DNA of 33,627 nucleotides from Candidatus Nanopelagicales bacterium (GTDB lineage: Bacteria; Actinomycetota; Actinomycetes; S36-B12), in assembly GCA_023263845.1 (NCBI GenBank), contig JALQUH010000184.1, positions 1-33,627 on the forward strand, read 5' to 3'. Below, one piece after another: positions 8,216-16,058 of this stretch. A program made the position numbers and the translations under genes. The notes under the pieces were generated by a model. It was not told where the DNA came from. It saw nothing but the letters and a program-made list of their open reading frames with translations, and did not search any database. Numbering within the stretch: position 1 is the stretch's first letter; each line of letters opens with the position of its first letter.

Positions 8216-9117
8216 CAATGCTGGGGCGCGCAACGCGCAACGCTGTCCCGAGTGCCTATCGCGGCGTCGCGATTGCTCACCTCGATGCCCCTCTCACCGA
8301 GCAGTCCCTCGTGGGATATTTCCTCGGGCGAGAGTCCTATCGGCGCACGCGCTTCATCGTGGCGCGCGGACCTGGCGATGAGACCGCCCTGCTGCATGTG
8401 AGTCGGGATGATCACGACTCCCTCTTCGCGCCGATCACCGCCGTTGAGGTACTCGCTCTGCCTCCCGAGTCGGCCTACGTCGTCGCCCCGGACGCCGACA
8501 CCGCCGTCCCGTCGAGCCTCGCCGCCGTCGCCGTTCACCGGGCACCCGGCGCCAAGGCGGTCGTCGTCGAGGGTAGGTATCGACATGTCAACTTCATCCT
8601 CAATCCCGATCCCATCCGAATCACTGTGCTTGAGGTCGTTCCGCCTCGCCCAGCGAAACTCGCAGACCAGGTACAGCGGCTCCTGGACGTCGCGGAAGAC
8701 CTTGTTCCGATGGTCGTCGACGTGCAGGCAACGGATCTTGGCGAACTCGCAACCGAGATGACCTCGCCGACGTACCTCATGCCATGCCGTGGATCGGATG
8801 CCACCGTGGTGGGCGCGCAGGTGCGCTACCTCGACGAGCGACCCCCGCGTGAGGACTGGGTCCTCCTCGGATGCGATCGCTCACGAGAGATACACGAGTG
8901 GTTCTATGGCGATGTCCCGCCCGGGGCCGATGTGTGCCCACGGAAGGTCGCGGTCGCCGACGGCTCCGCCGCGCTCGCCAAGTGCTGCCTCCTCGAGTCC
9001 AGCATCGAGGTTGATGAGGACAAGATTGTGGTGCCCTGGGGAGCCTCCATGGCACAGGTGCGGGAAGCACTGACGCTCATCGCGAGGGCACGGGAACCCG
9101 AGTGGTCAGCCGTCTAA
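8212..9117 (+). CDS. Conserved-looking protein of unknown function with C-terminal cysteines
   Basis: I do not recognise this 301-residue protein with confidence; it may belong to an actinobacterial domain of unknown function. It starts at an ATG that overlaps the previous stop (ATGA). It has no signal peptide or membrane segment. The first 190 residues contain no cysteine, whereas the last 110 contain five (about residues 192, 221, 242, 258, 259, in MPCRG, LGCDRS, VCPRK and KCCLL), with a His in REIHEWFY. That distribution suggests a metal or Fe-S site or a redox-active centre. Other distinctive stretches are HVNFILNP and PPRPAKLADQV. Position two in the operon suggests a role in the same pathway, possibly the thiol-forming or sulfur-handling step that the recognised enzymes leave open. 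Confidence 0.7.
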   Translation: MTMLGRATRNAVPSAYRGVAIAHLDAPLTEQSLVGYFLGRESYRRTRFIVARGPGDETALLHVSRDDHDSLFAPITAVEVLALPPESAYVVAPDADTAVPSSLAAVAVHRAPGAKAVVVEGRYRHVNFILNPDPIRITVLEVVPPRPAKLADQVQRLLDVAEDLVPMVVDVQATDLGELATEMTSPTYLMPCRGSDATVVGAQVRYLDERPPREDWVLLGCDRSREIHEWFYGDVPPGADVCPRKVAVADGSAALAKCCLLESSIEVDEDKIVVPWGASMAQVREALTLIARAREPEWSAV

Positions 9118-10433
9118 CGGAGTCTGCGACGTACCGGCACGGCTGGACGACGCCGGAAGCCGACGCCATCCTCTCTGAGCCCGCCCGGATCGCCGCTTGG
9201 GTGCAGATCCTGTCCGTACTCGCACGCGAGCAGGCGGCCATGGGCTTCATCCCCGAGGAGTCAGCCCGGGATATCGCGCGCATCGACCCCGACGACCTTG
9301 ACATCGAGGCCGTGGCGGCAGGCACCCGTGAAACGTCGCATTCCACACTGGGCTTCATCCATGTCTTGCAGCAGGCGTTGCCGGAAGAGTCACGCGAGCA
9401 CGTGTATTTCGGGATCACGGTGCAGGACCTCACCGACACATGGTTTGCCCTCGTCATGCGCGACATCGCTTCGCTCGTGCTGGCAGACCTGCGTGAGTGC
9501 CAAGACGCCTGCGTCGACCTGGCACGGCGCTATCGCGTCACCGTGATGCCCGGGCGCACGCACGGGCAGGCTGGAGCACCGATCACTTTCGGTTTCAAGG
9601 CGGCCACGTGGGCAGATGAGATCAGCCGCCAGCGCGAACGGGTAGTGCAGGGTCTGCGTCGCTGGTCGGCGGGTCAACTGGCCGGAGCAACGGGGACGAT
9701 GGGCTTCTTCGACGGCCGTGGTGGTGAGCTTCGCGCGCGAGTGTGCGATGGGCTTGGGCTTGCGGACCCGGGCATGTCGTGGACGTCGAGCCGGGACCGG
9801 ATTAGTGAGTTCGGCACGACCATGGCGTCGGTCTGCGCCACTCTCGCCCGTATCGGCAATGAGGTCTACGAGCTCCAGCGGACTGAGATCGGTGAACTTC
9901 GCGAGGCACGCTTGCCCGGCACGGTCGGCAGCATCACGATGCCACACAAGCGCAATCCGGAGCGCAGTGAGCACCTCGACACGCTCGCGCGCGTGGCACG
10001 CGCGGCCGCGAGTGTCCTCCTCGAAGCGCAGGTGGGTTCGCATGAGCGGGACGGCCGTGCGTGGAAGTCGGAATGGTTCGCGCTTCCCGAGATCGCGCTT
10101 GTCTCCGCGACGGCGGCGCGCCAGGCCGCCGCTCTCCTCAGCGGCCTTGAGATCGACACGCAGGCGATGGAGAGGCATGTCCTTGCGGATGACACATGGG
10201 CGTCGCAGCAGATCCTCGTCGGCCTGTCTGCCCACCTCGGAAAGCACCGTGCTCAGGCGCTCCTCCAGGATGTTCTCGAGCGTGGGCTTGGCGGTGAACC
10301 TCTCATCGACGAAGTGGCCTCAGCCGCGGGTGTGCATCGCGAGATCGTTCGCGAGTGGCTCGTGGCACCCGATGTGCGTGAGGCCGTGGCCATGGTGGAC
10401 GACGTGACGAGACGGCTCGGCGGCTCGACATGA
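9102..10433 (+). CDS. Aspartase/fumarase-superfamily lyase, adenylosuccinate-lyase-like
   Basis: The 443-residue protein shows the three conserved regions of the superfamily: TSHSTLGFIHVL (about 78-89), GRTHGQAGAPITFG (about 151-164, with the general-acid His) and the flexible-loop signature GSITMPHKRNP (about 276-286). Members catalyse reversible beta-elimination or addition at fumarate-like carboxylates. In the bacterial coenzyme M pathway two such lyases act after ComA: one removes phosphate from phosphosulfolactate to give sulfoacrylate and one adds ammonia to give cysteate. This gene and that at 11368 could fill these two roles. GTG 9102 overlaps the preceding gene by 16 bases. It is clearly not the housekeeping purB, given its context and its divergence from that family. 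Confidence 0.82.
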   Translation: MVSRLTESATYRHGWTTPEADAILSEPARIAAWVQILSVLAREQAAMGFIPEESARDIARIDPDDLDIEAVAAGTRETSHSTLGFIHVLQQALPEESREHVYFGITVQDLTDTWFALVMRDIASLVLADLRECQDACVDLARRYRVTVMPGRTHGQAGAPITFGFKAATWADEISRQRERVVQGLRRWSAGQLAGATGTMGFFDGRGGELRARVCDGLGLADPGMSWTSSRDRISEFGTTMASVCATLARIGNEVYELQRTEIGELREARLPGTVGSITMPHKRNPERSEHLDTLARVARAAASVLLEAQVGSHERDGRAWKSEWFALPEIALVSATAARQAAALLSGLEIDTQAMERHVLADDTWASQQILVGLSAHLGKHRAQALLQDVLERGLGGEPLIDEVASAAGVHREIVREWLVAPDVREAVAMVDDVTRRLGGST

Positions 10434-11371
10434 TCAAGGACATCGCCCGCTGCTCGCTCGGGCACTTCCCTACGCCCCTGCACACGTTGCCGGACCATGA
10501 CGCACTCTGGGTGAAGCGTGATGACCTTGCGGGCTTCGTCTGGGCGGGTAACAAGACCAGGTCATTGGAGTTTCTCATGGCCGAGGCCCTGGGGAAGGGA
10601 GCGTCCTGCGTCGTCGGTGGTGGCGTGTCGACGTCCAACTTCATCGCTGCTCTCGCTGTGGCTGCATCTCGTCTGGGACTGCGCTGCCACCTCCTCGTGC
10701 CCGCGCCCGTAGAGGCGACCACGAGTATTCGCCTCGCCCGCCTTGTCGGCGCCGTCGTGGAAGAAGTGCCCTTTTCGCGCGATGAGCTCGACGAGGCCAT
10801 CGGGCGACGCGCAGCCGAACTCGACGCGCAGGGCCATGTCGCCTACCCGATCGCCCGCGGTGGAGCGACCGCTACGGGCGCCCTGGGATTCACCGCAGCA
10901 GCTGCTGAACTCAAGGAGCAACTTCTGGCTCAGGGCTGGTCGATAACCGACCCCTGCACGGTCGTCATCCCGGTCGGCTCTGGAGCGAGCATCGCCGGAC
11001 TCCTCGCTGGGACGTCGCTGACTGAGACGCCCTTCAGGGTCGTCGGCATCAGCGTGAGTCGCCCACCCGCCGACGTCGAGTGGGGGATCACCCGATTGGC
11101 TGGCGAGGTGCTCGCCCGTCTCGGCGCCAACCCTTCTCGGCTGGCTTCGTGCGATGTGGAGGTGATCGATCGCCGGCGTGCCCCGGGCCCGGAGGATGCT
11201 CGCCAAGCGGCCGCGTCCCTCGCACGTCAGGGTTTGCTCGTCGACGACCACTACGGGCTGCCCACGTGGCTTGCGGCTCAGGGCATCGTGAAGGAGCAGC
11301 ACCCCGTCGTCGTCTGGCAGACGGGGGGCCTGGCGGGCGTTCCGCAACTGCTGGCGGAGGTAGGGCAATGA
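10430..11371 (+). CDS. PLP-dependent enzyme of the D-cysteine desulfhydrase / ACC deaminase family
   Basis: The 313-residue protein has the fold-type II motifs of this family: WVKRDDLAG, AGNKTRSLEFL with the Schiff-base Lys at residue 42, VVGGGVSTSN, and a phosphate-binding loop PVGSGASIAGLLAG. The usual QSNH motif is changed to TSNF (residues 68-71), so the histidine typical of D-cysteine desulfhydrase is missing and the chemistry probably differs. In the xcb pathway the PLP enzyme of this family acts on cysteate to give sulfoacetaldehyde. Alternatives are beta-elimination or beta-substitution on a cysteine-like amino acid. ATG 10430 overlaps the previous stop by four bases; the ribosome binding site is weak, so translational coupling is likely. 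Confidence 0.82.
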   Translation: MIKDIARCSLGHFPTPLHTLPDHDALWVKRDDLAGFVWAGNKTRSLEFLMAEALGKGASCVVGGGVSTSNFIAALAVAASRLGLRCHLLVPAPVEATTSIRLARLVGAVVEEVPFSRDELDEAIGRRAAELDAQGHVAYPIARGGATATGALGFTAAAAELKEQLLAQGWSITDPCTVVIPVGSGASIAGLLAGTSLTETPFRVVGISVSRPPADVEWGITRLAGEVLARLGANPSRLASCDVEVIDRRRAPGPEDARQAAASLARQGLLVDDHYGLPTWLAAQGIVKEQHPVVVWQTGGLAGVPQLLAEVGQ

Positions 11372-12828
11372 GCGACAGCAGTAGCGATTTGCGCGGAGCG
11401 GCAGAGCTCGAGGCCGCGGGCTACGCATGGGAAATCGGGGATGCGCCGGTCCTGCACCGCTGGCTGACGCTCGCCGACCTTGCCCATGCCCTCGAACTTC
11501 GACGCCTTGGCGCACTGCCACCGTCGTCGCGGCTCATCGAAGGGCTGCTGCTCCTGTGGGACACCAACGCTGACGCGATGGGCTACGCCCCCGAGTTTGG
11601 CGAGGTCTACACCTCGCGTGAGCACTGGCTGCGTGGCCGAATCGGGGATGATGCGGGCCATCTCCATCTCGGTCGCACCCGACGCGAGGCTGTGCGCACC
11701 GCGTTCCGCATGTGTTGTCGCGTGGCTATCGCTGACCTCATCGACAGCCTGACGCACGCCGTGGCGGTCATCTGTGACAGATCGATCTCCTGGTCTGATG
11801 TGCTTGTTCCTGACTACACCTACTTGCAGCCGGCGCAGCCCACGAGCTTCGGTCACTACCTCCTGGGGTTCGCGGAGCCACTGGTGAGGGATGCGCGGCG
11901 TCTTCTCGCAGATGTGCGCGACGTCGATGCGAGTCCGGCCGGGTCAGGAGCCGCCAACGGCTCCACCCTCGCCCTCGACCGGGATCGGGTGGCGCGCCAG
12001 CTTGGGTTCGCGCGTCCCATCCGGCACCTGCGCGATGCCATGTGGCAGACGGATCCCTTCCTGCACGCGACGTGTGATGCAACATCGGTCGTCCTCACCC
12101 TGGACCGCTTGGCCGAGGACCTCGAGATCTACTCGAGCCGTGAGTTCGGCTTCGTCTCGTTGGGTGACGGGCTCGTGCGTCCGAGTGTCCTCATGCCCCA
12201 AAAACGCAACCCCTACGCGCTCTCGGTGGTGCGCGGAACTGCTGCTTTGCTCATTGGCCGATCCGGCACGCAGATGGCTCTGGCGAAGTCCCCTTCCGCG
12301 CGCAGCGACGCCCTCATCTACGCCTACGGGGAGGTGCCGAGAGCACTGGAGTGGGCCGCTCGGAGCACGCGTCTCATGGCGGCTATCGTCGACACGCTTG
12401 CCCTGAACTCCGACCGGATGCGGGAGGCGCTCGCGGGCAGTCATGTCGAGGCGGCGGACGTCGCGCACGCGCTGTGCGCCGCCACCGAAATCGACTACGG
12501 CAGCGCCCACGCCGTGGTCGCGCACGCGCTACGCAGTGGAACCCTGAGCGCATCCTCGCTGCAGCAGGCGGCAGCGGAGCTCCTCGGCCGAGAGGTCACC
12601 GTCGACGCTGCTGACATCGAAGCCCTGTCCGATCCGCAGACGCTCCTGCGCCGTCGCCAGCTGCCGGGTGGTCCTGGTGACGTCGTCGACATGGCTGCGG
12701 AGTACGAGACTGAGCTGCGCGACATCAGGGCGCTCGTGGAAGATGCACGGGCCCGCTGGGGTGCGGCGGAAGAGCGAACGATCGACGAAGCGCGCCGAGC
12801 GGCGGGCACCAGAGGAGGACGGACATGA
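11368..12828 (+). CDS. Aspartase/fumarase-superfamily lyase, argininosuccinate-lyase-like but lacking the usual catalytic His
   Basis: The 486-residue protein aligns with argininosuccinate lyase at GHLHLGRTRREAV (about 97-109, cf. KLHTGRSRND), at DYTYLQPAQPTSFGHYLLGF (about 149-168, cf. THLQ.AQP..FGH) and at LMPQKRNP (about 275-282). The THLQ histidine, a catalytic acid in argininosuccinate lyase, is replaced by Tyr (TYLQ, residue 152), and the loop lacks the GSS preceding LMPQK (it reads RPSV). It is therefore unlikely to make arginine. It probably acts on another substrate in the operon, for instance phosphate elimination from a phosphosulfolactate-like acid. GGAGG lies seven bases before ATG 11368, which overlaps the previous stop (ATGA). 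Confidence 0.82.
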   Translation: MSDSSSDLRGAAELEAAGYAWEIGDAPVLHRWLTLADLAHALELRRLGALPPSSRLIEGLLLLWDTNADAMGYAPEFGEVYTSREHWLRGRIGDDAGHLHLGRTRREAVRTAFRMCCRVAIADLIDSLTHAVAVICDRSISWSDVLVPDYTYLQPAQPTSFGHYLLGFAEPLVRDARRLLADVRDVDASPAGSGAANGSTLALDRDRVARQLGFARPIRHLRDAMWQTDPFLHATCDATSVVLTLDRLAEDLEIYSSREFGFVSLGDGLVRPSVLMPQKRNPYALSVVRGTAALLIGRSGTQMALAKSPSARSDALIYAYGEVPRALEWAARSTRLMAAIVDTLALNSDRMREALAGSHVEAADVAHALCAATEIDYGSAHAVVAHALRSGTLSASSLQQAAAELLGREVTVDAADIEALSDPQTLLRRRQLPGGPGDVVDMAAEYETELRDIRALVEDARARWGAAEERTIDEARRAAGTRGGRT

Positions 12829-14234
12829 GCACGCGCGCGCTTCCCGATACGGGGACCGTCATCAATCTCGGACTCCCGCTCTTCGCCGAGTCTTTGGAGG
12901 AGCAGGGCGCCCGAGTGCTCCAGGTCGACTGGAGCATCCCCGCTGAAGGCGATGCCGACGACATCGCGGTGCTCAAAGAACTCTCGGGCACGCGGTCGGT
13001 CGCGATCGATGAGGCAAACGCCGAGGTGCTGCGCAGACTCGACACCGGCACTCCCATGCTCACCGGCGTCGTGCCGGCCCACGACGTCGTTTCTGCCATG
13101 TCGGAGGGGAGACTTCTGCTGCATGCCGGTCCGCCGATTGCCTACGCGCAGGTCTGCGACCCGCTGCGCCGGTCGATGCGCGCGGCGACGGTCGCCGAAG
13201 GCTGGGCTCCGAACGTGGCCGAAGCCGAACAGTTGCTTGTCGAAGGCGCGATCCGCATCGACTCCGCCAACGACCACGGTGTTGTGGTGCCGATGGCCAC
13301 GGCCCTCGGCCCTTCGATGCCGCTTTGGGTGGCCGACAATGCCGCGGGTGGCACGGTGGGCTACTCGCCGGTGAGCCAGGGACCGGGGGATGTCGCGTGG
13401 TTCGGTCGCGACAGCCAGGGTGCGATTGAACGGCTGGTGTTCCTTCGCGACGTGGCACAGCCGCGATTTGCGGCGATCCTGGCTGACATCGGTCCTGTCG
13501 ACATCATGGCGCTCGCCACTCAGGGCGTGCAGATGGGCGACGACGTCCATATGCGCACTCAGGCGAGCACCAACTTGCTCATCCGCGACATGCTCCCGGG
13601 TCTCGCCGCCCTAGCCGGAGACGCCGGCACCGTCGAACTCGGCGTCTACCTCTCCTCGAATCACCTCTTCTTCCTGACAATCGCGATGGCGGCGGCCAAG
13701 TCACTCACCGCCTCGGCCGAGACCGTGACGGGATCCACGATCGTCACGACGATGGCGCGCAACGGCACGACATACGGCGCAAAGGTCGCGGGGTCGGCAC
13801 AGTGGTTCACCGCGGATGCGCCCCCGGTGGCCGAGGCTCTGTACTACGCGGGCTTCTCGGAGGACGACGCCGCCCCGGACATAGGTGACAGTGCCGTGTT
13901 GGAACTCGTGGGTCTCGGCGGAGCCGCAGCGGCTGGCTCCCCGGCTGTGGCCGCCTTCCTTGGTGGCTCCATGGCCGACGCGGCGCGCGCGACGGACGAG
14001 ATGCGCCAAATTTGCGCGGGGAGCAGCAGTCGCTTCAAGTTGCCGATTCAGGAGTATCGCGGGACCCCCTTGGGGGTCGACGTACGCAAGGTCGTGCGGA
14101 CTCGACTACGTCCCAAAGTGACCACGGGAATCCTGCATGCATCGTCCGGCCACGGCCAGATCGGTGCGGGTGTGGCGACCGCACCACTGGGGGTCTTCCG
14201 CGACGTGGCGGCGCGCTTGGCCAGCGGCACGTGA
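12825..14234 (+). CDS. DUF1116 family protein (YlbE/AllG-like subunit of an oxamate carbamoyltransferase type system)
   Basis: The 469-residue protein has the DUF1116 hallmarks: LLHAGPPIAYAQVCDPLRR, ATVAEGW, NDHGVVVPMATALGPSMPLWV, QMGDDVHMRTQASTNLLIRDMLP and a glycine-rich C-terminus (GILHASSGHGQIGAGV). In E. coli the FdrA, YlbE (DUF1116) and YlbF (DUF2877) proteins, beside a carbamate kinase, form the system that splits oxalurate to oxamate and carbamoyl phosphate in allantoin use. All four parts are in this window: DUF2877 next door, FdrA at 22278-23813 and carbamate kinase at 23810-24811. GGAGG precedes ATG 12825 by six bases, and the start overlaps the previous stop. The true substrate here is unknown. 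Confidence 0.85.
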   Translation: MSTRALPDTGTVINLGLPLFAESLEEQGARVLQVDWSIPAEGDADDIAVLKELSGTRSVAIDEANAEVLRRLDTGTPMLTGVVPAHDVVSAMSEGRLLLHAGPPIAYAQVCDPLRRSMRAATVAEGWAPNVAEAEQLLVEGAIRIDSANDHGVVVPMATALGPSMPLWVADNAAGGTVGYSPVSQGPGDVAWFGRDSQGAIERLVFLRDVAQPRFAAILADIGPVDIMALATQGVQMGDDVHMRTQASTNLLIRDMLPGLAALAGDAGTVELGVYLSSNHLFFLTIAMAAAKSLTASAETVTGSTIVTTMARNGTTYGAKVAGSAQWFTADAPPVAEALYYAGFSEDDAAPDIGDSAVLELVGLGGAAAAGSPAVAAFLGGSMADAARATDEMRQICAGSSSRFKLPIQEYRGTPLGVDVRKVVRTRLRPKVTTGILHASSGHGQIGAGVATAPLGVFRDVAARLASGT

Positions 14235-15079
14235 TTCCGACCATCGGTAGCCGGGCGCGGCTCGCCGTGACCGCGGGTCAGTTCGGACGCGTCGTGGCTG
14301 TCTTCCCCCGTGCCATCTACGTGCGCTTCGCCGGCGCCGTAGGGGTCGTGGCCATTACCTCCATTGACGCGCCGTCCGGTCCGTTGCATATGCGCGTCAC
14401 CGAGCTGCCGAAGGCCTGCGTCGGAGACACGGTGGTGTGGCACGGGGACTCTCTTCTGGTGGGCGTGCATCGCCTTGGCATACCTGCCCAAGAGTGGGCG
14501 CCCACGCCTGTCGACCAGCTGATCGAACGGCGTGCGACGGCGGTCCGCGTTCTTCGCGACGTGCTCGGAACGACGCGGATGTTGGATCTGGACGGGCGTC
14601 CCTGGAATGTACGGGGCGACCTGCGCCGTCACGGTCTCCGTATGGCCATTGCCCATCTCGCCGGACGTGGAGCGGGTCTCACTCCCGCGGGTGACGATTG
14701 CGCCGGCGGAATCCTGTTCGTTACGGCGCTTCTTCGTGAGGCGGGCCTGTCGACCTGGTCTTCATCAGCGCTCGTCGAACTCGCATCCGGTCACGCTTCG
14801 CATGAGATCGCGGTGGCCTTCCTCGTGGAGGCGGCGCGAGGGGAATGCATCGAGCCCCTGCATGAGCTTCTCGGCTCTTCCGCGCTCGGTGATCGGCGCG
14901 AAGCAGCCCACACGATGTGCATCCTCGACAGAATCGGTCACACCTCGGGGCGCGACATGGCCTTCGGGATGCTGGTCGGGCTCGAGCTGGCCGACGTCAT
15001 CGCCGGTGACTGGCGCGTGGATCGTGACCATGTGAACAGTGCAAGCCATAGCCCGACGTACACGGCGACGATGAGGTAG
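14231..15079 (+). CDS. DUF2877 family protein (YlbF/AllH-like)
   Basis: The 282-residue protein carries the DUF2877 signature GLTPAGDDCAGG at about two thirds of its length, followed by a helical C-terminal half with SHEIAVAFLVEAARGE. It is the third component of the FdrA-DUF1116-DUF2877 carbamoyltransferase set. The GTG at 14231 shares bases with the stop of the DUF1116 gene (GTGA), so the two are translationally coupled. Its last 142 bases overlap the 3' end of the convergent cobalt permease gene (14938-15978). The last residues (HVNSASHSPTYTATMR) look like a non-conserved tail read from that overlap. Confidence 0.83.
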   Translation: MIPTIGSRARLAVTAGQFGRVVAVFPRAIYVRFAGAVGVVAITSIDAPSGPLHMRVTELPKACVGDTVVWHGDSLLVGVHRLGIPAQEWAPTPVDQLIERRATAVRVLRDVLGTTRMLDLDGRPWNVRGDLRRHGLRMAIAHLAGRGAGLTPAGDDCAGGILFVTALLREAGLSTWSSSALVELASGHASHEIAVAFLVEAARGECIEPLHELLGSSALGDRREAAHTMCILDRIGHTSGRDMAFGMLVGLELADVIAGDWRVDRDHVNSASHSPTYTATMR

Positions 15080-15978
15080 CCCATCCACTCGAAGTGGTCC
15101 GCGAGTCCGGCGATGGGGGAGAGCAACTCAAGGCCAAACTCCGCCCGCAGCAATTCCGAAAGATAGACCGCACCGACGACAAGGGCGATCGCGGCCGTCA
15201 GCCCGGTGACCGCGATGTTGAAGTGGAGTCGCACTCGCGCGGTGGTGGTTTCGGAGGTGTAGAGGTGCGTCATCATCAGCGAGTCCAGGGTGTCGAACAG
15301 CGCCATGCCGGCGGCGAAAAGAAGGGGCAGCGTCAGCAGGGCCCACCACGGAGCTCCCTGACTGCCCGCTGTCGCCGACAGGCCGAGGAGTGCGACCTCC
15401 GATGCCGTCTCCATCCCCAGGCCGAAGATGAAACCCACGGGCACCATCTGCCAGCCCGAGTGGATGCGTCCCCTCAGCCGGCCACCCATCGCCTTGCTCA
15501 GCACCCCCGTGGCCGCCAGGGGAATGTCTTCGGCTGGGTTGTCCGCTCGTGCCCGCAGCAGTCGGCCCACCAAGCGCGCGTTGAGGATGCCGATTGTGAG
15601 CAGGAAGGCGGCGGCGACGGTCATGGCGATGCGTCCGCCCAACTCCGCGAACGATGTGTCGCCGACGCGAGCCGCCGCCAACCCGACGACGATGAAGAGG
15701 AGGAAGACGACGAGTGAGTGACCGGTTGCAAAGCCGAGGCCGAGTGAGACTGGGGCTTTGCCTCGGTTGACGAGTAGCCGGGTCGTGTCGTCGATGGCCG
15801 CGAGGTGATCGGCGTCGAAGGCGTGCCGCATGCCCAGCACGAAGCACAGAACTCCCGCACTGGCGAAGGTCGCGCTCGGTGTGCTCGTGACGAGGTAGGC
15901 CGCGAAAGCTCCCCAGGCGACGAGGTTGAGTGCCACGACCGCGCCGAGGACGCGAATCACCTGGCGACGTTGCAGCAT
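14938..15978 (-). CDS. NiCoT family nickel/cobalt permease, likely cobalt supply for nitrile hydratase
   Basis: This 346-residue membrane protein has about eight hydrophobic segments and the NiCoT signature RHAFDADHLAAIDD in the second segment (about residues 51-64), plus the second family motif FIFGLGMETASEVALL and LFAAGMALFDTLDSLMM. NiCoT proteins (HoxN, NixA, NhlF) import Ni2+ or Co2+. In Rhodococcus rhodochrous J1 nhlF lies beside nitrile hydratase genes, and here a Co-type hydratase is about 3.5 kb away. There is no ribosome binding site before ATG 15978. Instead a -10-like TAGTCT (complement of 15985-15990) ends six bases before it, suggesting a leaderless mRNA. The last 28 or so residues overlap the convergent DUF2877 gene and are polar and Ser/Pro-rich. 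Confidence 0.92.
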   Translation of the reverse strand: MLQRRQVIRVLGAVVALNLVAWGAFAAYLVTSTPSATFASAGVLCFVLGMRHAFDADHLAAIDDTTRLLVNRGKAPVSLGLGFATGHSLVVFLLFIVVGLAAARVGDTSFAELGGRIAMTVAAAFLLTIGILNARLVGRLLRARADNPAEDIPLAATGVLSKAMGGRLRGRIHSGWQMVPVGFIFGLGMETASEVALLGLSATAGSQGAPWWALLTLPLLFAAGMALFDTLDSLMMTHLYTSETTTARVRLHFNIAVTGLTAAIALVVGAVYLSELLRAEFGLELLSPIAGLADHFEWMGYLIVAVYVGLWLALFTWSRSTRQSPAMTSASSSPTSIPKAMSRPEV

Positions 15979-16010
15979 GGTGTGAGACTAAAACGCTGTC
16001 GTCATCTTGT

Positions 16011-16025
16011 ATGGTGAATGACCAT
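16011..16025. promoter_or_regulatory. Inverted repeat between the cobalt permease and OsmC genes (candidate operator)
   Basis: ATGGT-GAATG-ACCAT is a perfect 5-5-5 inverted repeat in the 80-base gap between two divergent genes. It overlaps the expected -35 position of the leaderless permease promoter (17 bases upstream of TAGTCT), where a repressor would block transcription. Metal-dependent control is possible, but no regulator gene next to it supports that. Confidence 0.4.
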
Positions 16026-16058
16026 TTACTGTTGGGAATGCACCGCAGGAGGCAGGCC

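Noticed and set aside
9102-10433. purB (purine biosynthesis), with the AIR-synthase-like gene at 6420 as purM
   Set aside because: Both are divergent family members in a ComA/Nit1C context; no other purine genes are present.
11080-11367. Upstream extension of the argininosuccinate-lyase-like frame
   Set aside because: It lies inside the PLP enzyme gene in another frame; ATG 11368 has GGAGG and the ATGA overlap.
11368-12828. argH (arginine biosynthesis)
   Set aside because: The THLQ His and GSS loop are changed and no other arginine genes are near.
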